Of a stretch of DNA of 8,544 nucleotides, positions 6,870 through 8,544 are shown piece after piece. A model generated the notes under the pieces. It was not told where the DNA came from, made no database searches, and worked only from the letters and a program-made list of their open reading frames with translations. Position 1 is the first letter of the stretch. Every line of letters starts with the position of its first letter. A program made the position numbers and the translations under genes. The stretch is from CAZWUZ01 sp964637655 [NCBI: uncultured bacterium] (lineage in GTDB: Bacteria > DAOPZR01). Location of the stretch: contig CAZWUZ010000055.1 of the NCBI GenBank assembly GCA_964637655.1, positions 7,174-15,717 of the forward strand, given 5' to 3'.

Positions 6870-7504
6870 AAAAGCACGCACGGTTGCTGCTGCTGCTGGC
6901 CTGCGTGCTGGCGGGGTGTGCCATTGCGGGGCAGGGTGTGTATCACCGCGTGCAGCGCGGGGAGACGGTCTGGGGACTGGCGCGGCTGTATGAACTGGAA
7001 CCGGCGCGCATCCTGCGCTACAACAGCATCCGCGATCCTGACCGGCTGCAGGCGGGTGACGAACTGTTTATCGTCGGGGCGACGCGGGTGCGGCGCGGGA
7101 ATACGACGGGCAGCCCCCCGCGTCCGGCGGCGACGCTGCCGGCGCTGACGCTGCAGTGGCCGGTGGCGGGCGCGGTGACACAGACGTTCGGACGGCACGG
7201 GCAGATTTTCAACAACGGCGTTGACCTGGCGGCAGCGGCGGGAACGACGGTGCACGCGGCGAGTGCAGGAACCGTGGCCTACATCGGCGGGATGCAGGGA
7301 CTCGGGACGGTGGTGCTCGTCGAGCACGGGCGCGGTTTTCTGACGGTGTACGCGCGACTGGGCGTGGTGAGCGTGCAGCAGGATGCGCGCGTGGCGGCGG
7401 GGGCGGCGGTCGGCAGCGTCGGGAATATGGGGCGCGGCCTGCATTTCGAGGTGCGGCATCAGGGTGAACCGCATGACCCGCAGCGGTTCCTGCCGCGACG
7501 GTGA
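6866..7504 (+). CDS. NlpD-like lipoprotein: LysM plus degenerate LytM (M23) domain, probable amidase activator
   Basis: A 212-residue protein. The lipoprotein signal is MKKHARLLLLLACVLAGC, with lipobox LAGC at 15-18 and Cys18 as the lipidation site; Ala19 suggests the outer membrane. One LysM peptidoglycan-binding domain spans about residues 26-69 (YHRVQRGETVWGLARLY to LQAGDELFI). After a Pro/Arg-rich linker, a LytM/M23 domain runs from about 95 to the end. Its zinc and catalytic positions are altered: the HxxxD motif reads N116-x-x-x-D120, the catalytic His of the YAH motif is R164, and HLH reads G191-L-H193. E. coli NlpD likewise has NxxxD and RLHFEIR and ends YLPQR, compared with FLPRR here. 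The protein is therefore unlikely to cut peptidoglycan and more likely activates a periplasmic amidase during septum splitting. ATG 6866 overlaps the DUF4416 stop; longer GTG starts would destroy the signal peptide. I leave the symbol blank because orthology is unproven. Confidence 0.88.
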   Translation: MKKHARLLLLLACVLAGCAIAGQGVYHRVQRGETVWGLARLYELEPARILRYNSIRDPDRLQAGDELFIVGATRVRRGNTTGSPPRPAATLPALTLQWPVAGAVTQTFGRHGQIFNNGVDLAAAAGTTVHAASAGTVAYIGGMQGLGTVVLVEHGRGFLTVYARLGVVSVQQDARVAAGAAVGSVGNMGRGLHFEVRHQGEPHDPQRFLPRR

Positions 7505-7531
7505 AGGCGGCGTATGCCACAGATTATTTTC

Positions 7532-7577
7532 CCGGTTGCCTGCCGTCAGGCAGGCGGCAATCCCTACCACCAACCGG
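7532..7577. repeat. Nested inverted repeat / hairpin after the NlpD-like gene, possible transcript end
   Basis: Outer arms CCGGTTG (7532-7538) and CAACCGG (7571-7577) are perfect complements. Inside, CCTGCC (7539-7544) and GGCAGG (7549-7554) form a second stem with loop GTCA. If the outer arm gives up G7538, the inner stem extends to 7 bp, closed by C7555. No T-run follows, so it is not a canonical intrinsic terminator. It may still end or protect the upstream transcript. Confidence 0.45.
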
Positions 7578-7719
7578 CAAACGGCAACACCTGAAAAAAC
7601 AGACATACCGATATAAAAAGAGATGCCGTGATACAGTTTATGTGTTAGTTTTAGAATTCCTCCCACTTTTCCAATATCGCATAACCTACTGAAAATCGGG
7701 AAAAAACAATAAATTTCGC

Positions 7720-7749
7720 TTGACATACTGCCTGTTTTATGGGTATAAT
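7720..7749 (+). promoter_or_regulatory. mraZ promoter (consensus sigma70 type) with upstream A/T tract
   Basis: Perfect TTGACA (7720-7725), an 18-base spacer and perfect TATAAT (7744-7749). The stretch at about 7701-7716 is nearly all A and T and sits just before the -35, where an UP element would bind the RNA polymerase alpha subunit. Transcription should begin near A7755-A7756, giving a leader of about 73 bases before GTG 7829. This should drive mraZ, rsmH and the rest of the dcw cluster. Confidence 0.85.
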
Positions 7750-7759
7750 CGAGCAATGT

Positions 7760-7784
7760 TGGGAAAAAGTGGGATGAAGTGGTA
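7760..7784 (+). promoter_or_regulatory. MraZ operator: three direct repeats with 10-base period
   Basis: TGGGA (7760), TGGGA (7770) and TGGTA (7780) are spaced exactly 10 bases apart, which puts them on one face of the helix. MraZ is known to bind TGGG-type direct repeats separated by 5 bases in front of its own gene. The repeats lie just downstream of the predicted start (about +4 to +28), a position suited to repression by blocking polymerase. Confidence 0.85.
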
Positions 7785-7812
7785 AACGGTCTGCGCACGG
7801 TGCGCGGCAGAG

Positions 7813-7820
7813 AGGGGGAG
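7813..7820 (+). promoter_or_regulatory. Ribosome binding site of mraZ
   Basis: AGGGGGAG ends 8 bases before GTG 7829 and 14 bases before ATG 7835. The spacing favours the GTG start, although homologous MraZ sequence aligns about equally well from the ATG. Confidence 0.55.
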
Positions 7821-7828
7821 CGACAACG

Positions 7829-8263
7829 GTGCTGATGCTCGGTAATTTTCTGCGCAAGCTCGACAGCAAGAACCGGCTCGTCCTCCCGGCGACGCTGCGG
7901 CGCGCCCTGCCGCAGGCGGGGAGCGAGGTGGTGCTGACGCGCGGCCTCGACCCGTGTCTTTACCTGATCACCAGCGACTACTGGCAGACCTACGTGAGCA
8001 ATCTCGTCGCCGACCTGTCGGACCGTTCCGTCGAGCGGCGTGCGCTGGTGCACCGGCTCGCCTCGCAGGCGGAGAGTTTTGCGCTCGACAAGGTGGGGCG
8101 CATCCTGCTGCCGTCGTCGCTGAAAGAGGCGGCGGGCATCCGGCAGGAGGCGATGGTTGTCGGGGTGGTGGACCGCATCGAACTGTGGGAACCGGCGGCG
8201 TGGCGCCGCTACCTGGCGGGGGTGGAGCAGCGCATCGGGGCGGCGCTGCCGGGCGACGGTTGA
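7829..8263 (+). CDS. mraZ: Transcriptional regulator MraZ
   Basis: A 144-residue protein, close to the usual MraZ length, made of two SpoVT/AbrB-like swapped-hairpin repeats. The first is centred on [19 protein letters not shown] and the second on [17 protein letters not shown]; both carry the family's D-x-x-x-R-hydrophobic-x-P signature. Other family features are [15 protein letters not shown] and a near-C-terminal IELWEPAAW block (compare FELWDETTW in E. coli). MraZ forms a ring-shaped oligomer that binds TGGG direct repeats in its own promoter and represses the dcw cluster; three such repeats lie just upstream here. The start is GTG 7829 by ribosome-site spacing, with ATG 7835 (two codons later) as the alternative. 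rsmH follows within about 20 bases, the standard dcw order. Confidence 0.97.
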   Translation: MLMLGNFLRKLDSKNRLVLPATLRRALPQAGSEVVLTRGLDPCLYLITSDYWQTYVSNLVADLSDRSVERRALVHRLASQAESFALDKVGRILLPSSLKEAAGIRQEAMVVGVVDRIELWEPAAWRRYLAGVEQRIGAALPGDG

Positions 8264-8285
8264 GTTGGCGGCGGTACGTGCCGAT

Positions 8286-8544
8286 ATGAAGAGCAGCGTG
8301 TCACCCGGCCATGTGCCGGTGCTCTGCGCGCGGGTGACGGAACTGCTGGTGACGGACCCGGCGGGCACCTACGTCGACGGGACACTGGGCGGCGGCGGGC
8401 ACAGCGCGGCGCTGCTGGCGCGGGTCACGGGTCCGGTCGTCGGCATCGACCGCGATCCCGAGGCGGTGGCGGCGGCGGCGGCGCGGCTGGCGGCACACGT
8501 GAATTTCCGCGCGGTGCCGGGCGACTGGCGGCAGGCGTGGCGTA
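8286..8544 (+). CDS. rsmH: 16S rRNA (cytosine(1402)-N(4))-methyltransferase RsmH (3'-partial)
   Basis: The reading frame is open to the right edge of the window; 86 residues are visible. It begins [21 protein letters not shown], the family's HxPVL start. The S-adenosylmethionine-binding motif I follows as [17 protein letters not shown], and the next strand ends in [11 protein letters not shown]. RsmH methylates N4 of C1402 in the 16S rRNA P site and is the standard gene after mraZ in the dcw cluster. I chose ATG 8286, 22 bases after the mraZ stop; an in-frame TTG at 8265, overlapping the end of mraZ's neighbourhood, would add seven residues. Neither start has a strong Shine-Dalgarno, so coupling to mraZ translation is likely. 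Confidence 0.95.
   Translation, partial: MKSSVSPGHVPVLCARVTELLVTDPAGTYVDGTLGGGGHSAALLARVTGPVVGIDRDPEAVAAAAARLAAHVNFRAVPGDWRQAWR

Larger units (their letters stand above)
7505..7828. other. AT-rich intergenic region between the NlpD-like gene and mraZ
   Basis: This 324-base stretch is much richer in A and T than the flanking genes. From left to right it holds a nested inverted repeat (7532-7577), an unremarkable AT-rich part (about 7578-7658), an inverted MraZ-box-like sequence (7659-7674), an A/T tract next to the -35, a consensus promoter (7720-7749), three MraZ boxes (7760-7784) and a leader ending in the mraZ ribosome site. I see no convincing small gene in it. Confidence 0.8.

Noticed and set aside
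6866-7504. Active M23 zinc endopeptidase
   Set aside because: Key metal and catalytic histidines are replaced (N116, R164, G191); an amidase-activator role fits better.
7532-7577. Canonical rho-independent terminator
   Set aside because: The hairpin is good but no T-run follows on either strand.
7501-7692. 63-residue plus-strand frame starting GTG in the intergenic region
   Set aside because: No homology, no ribosome site, and it overlaps the hairpin and regulatory DNA.
6785-8368. 527-residue minus-strand frame spanning the NlpD-like gene, the intergenic region and mraZ
   Set aside because: It crosses a consensus promoter and two well-recognised genes; the composition is that of a shadow frame.
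1-8544. CRISPR array, tRNA, rRNA, insertion sequence or attachment site
   Set aside because: No spaced repeat array, cloverleaf, rRNA core sequence, transposase or terminal repeats could be seen.

Overview
The window is a GC-rich (clearly above 60 % in the genes), densely packed stretch with every recognisable gene on the + strand. It fits a Gram-negative bacterium: it holds an outer-membrane-type NlpD-like lipoprotein, the mraZ-rsmH start of the division and cell wall (dcw) cluster, and near-consensus sigma70-type promoters. A DUF4416 protein, an SxtJ/carbamoyltransferase/DUF5989 trio and a giant fused biotin carboxylase together suggest the former Deltaproteobacteria (Desulfuromonadales/Geobacter-like or related Desulfobacterota). 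This lineage is an inference from gene content, not a proven assignment.

Layout. (1) Bases 1-3985: the 3' part of a very large single-chain biotin-dependent acyl-CoA (probably acetyl-CoA) carboxylase, open at the window's left edge. Visible domains are the C-terminal half of an AccA-like carboxyltransferase, a long unassigned helical region, an AccD-like carboxyltransferase, a complete biotin carboxylase and a C-terminal biotinyl domain. This order differs from the usual eukaryotic and bacterial arrangements. (2) Bases 3997-6335: a three-gene cassette of an SxtJ-like membrane protein, a NodU/CmcH-type carbamoyltransferase and a 49-residue DUF5989 membrane protein. A strong promoter lies across the carboxylase stop codon and should start transcription at or within a few bases of the SxtJ ATG. 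(3) Bases 6342-7504: a DUF4416 protein, then an NlpD-like lipoprotein with one LysM domain and a catalytically degenerate LytM domain. The two overlap by ATGA. (4) Bases 7505-7828: the only sizeable gap, much more AT-rich, with a nested hairpin, an AT-rich UP-like tract, a consensus promoter and three 10-bp-phased MraZ boxes. (5) Bases 7829-8544: mraZ and the 5' part of rsmH, the first two genes of the dcw cluster.

Together the window joins lipid precursor synthesis (carboxylase), an uncharacterised membrane-linked carbamoylation module, a probable amidase activator for septum splitting, and the start of the dcw operon. Bases 3997-7504 read as one transcription unit: gaps are 1, 10 and 6 bases and the last junction is an overlap. 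The dcw cluster restarts from its own autoregulated promoter. The two most unusual items are the rearranged single-chain carboxylase and the SxtJ-carbamoyltransferase-DUF5989 cassette, whose substrate is unknown.
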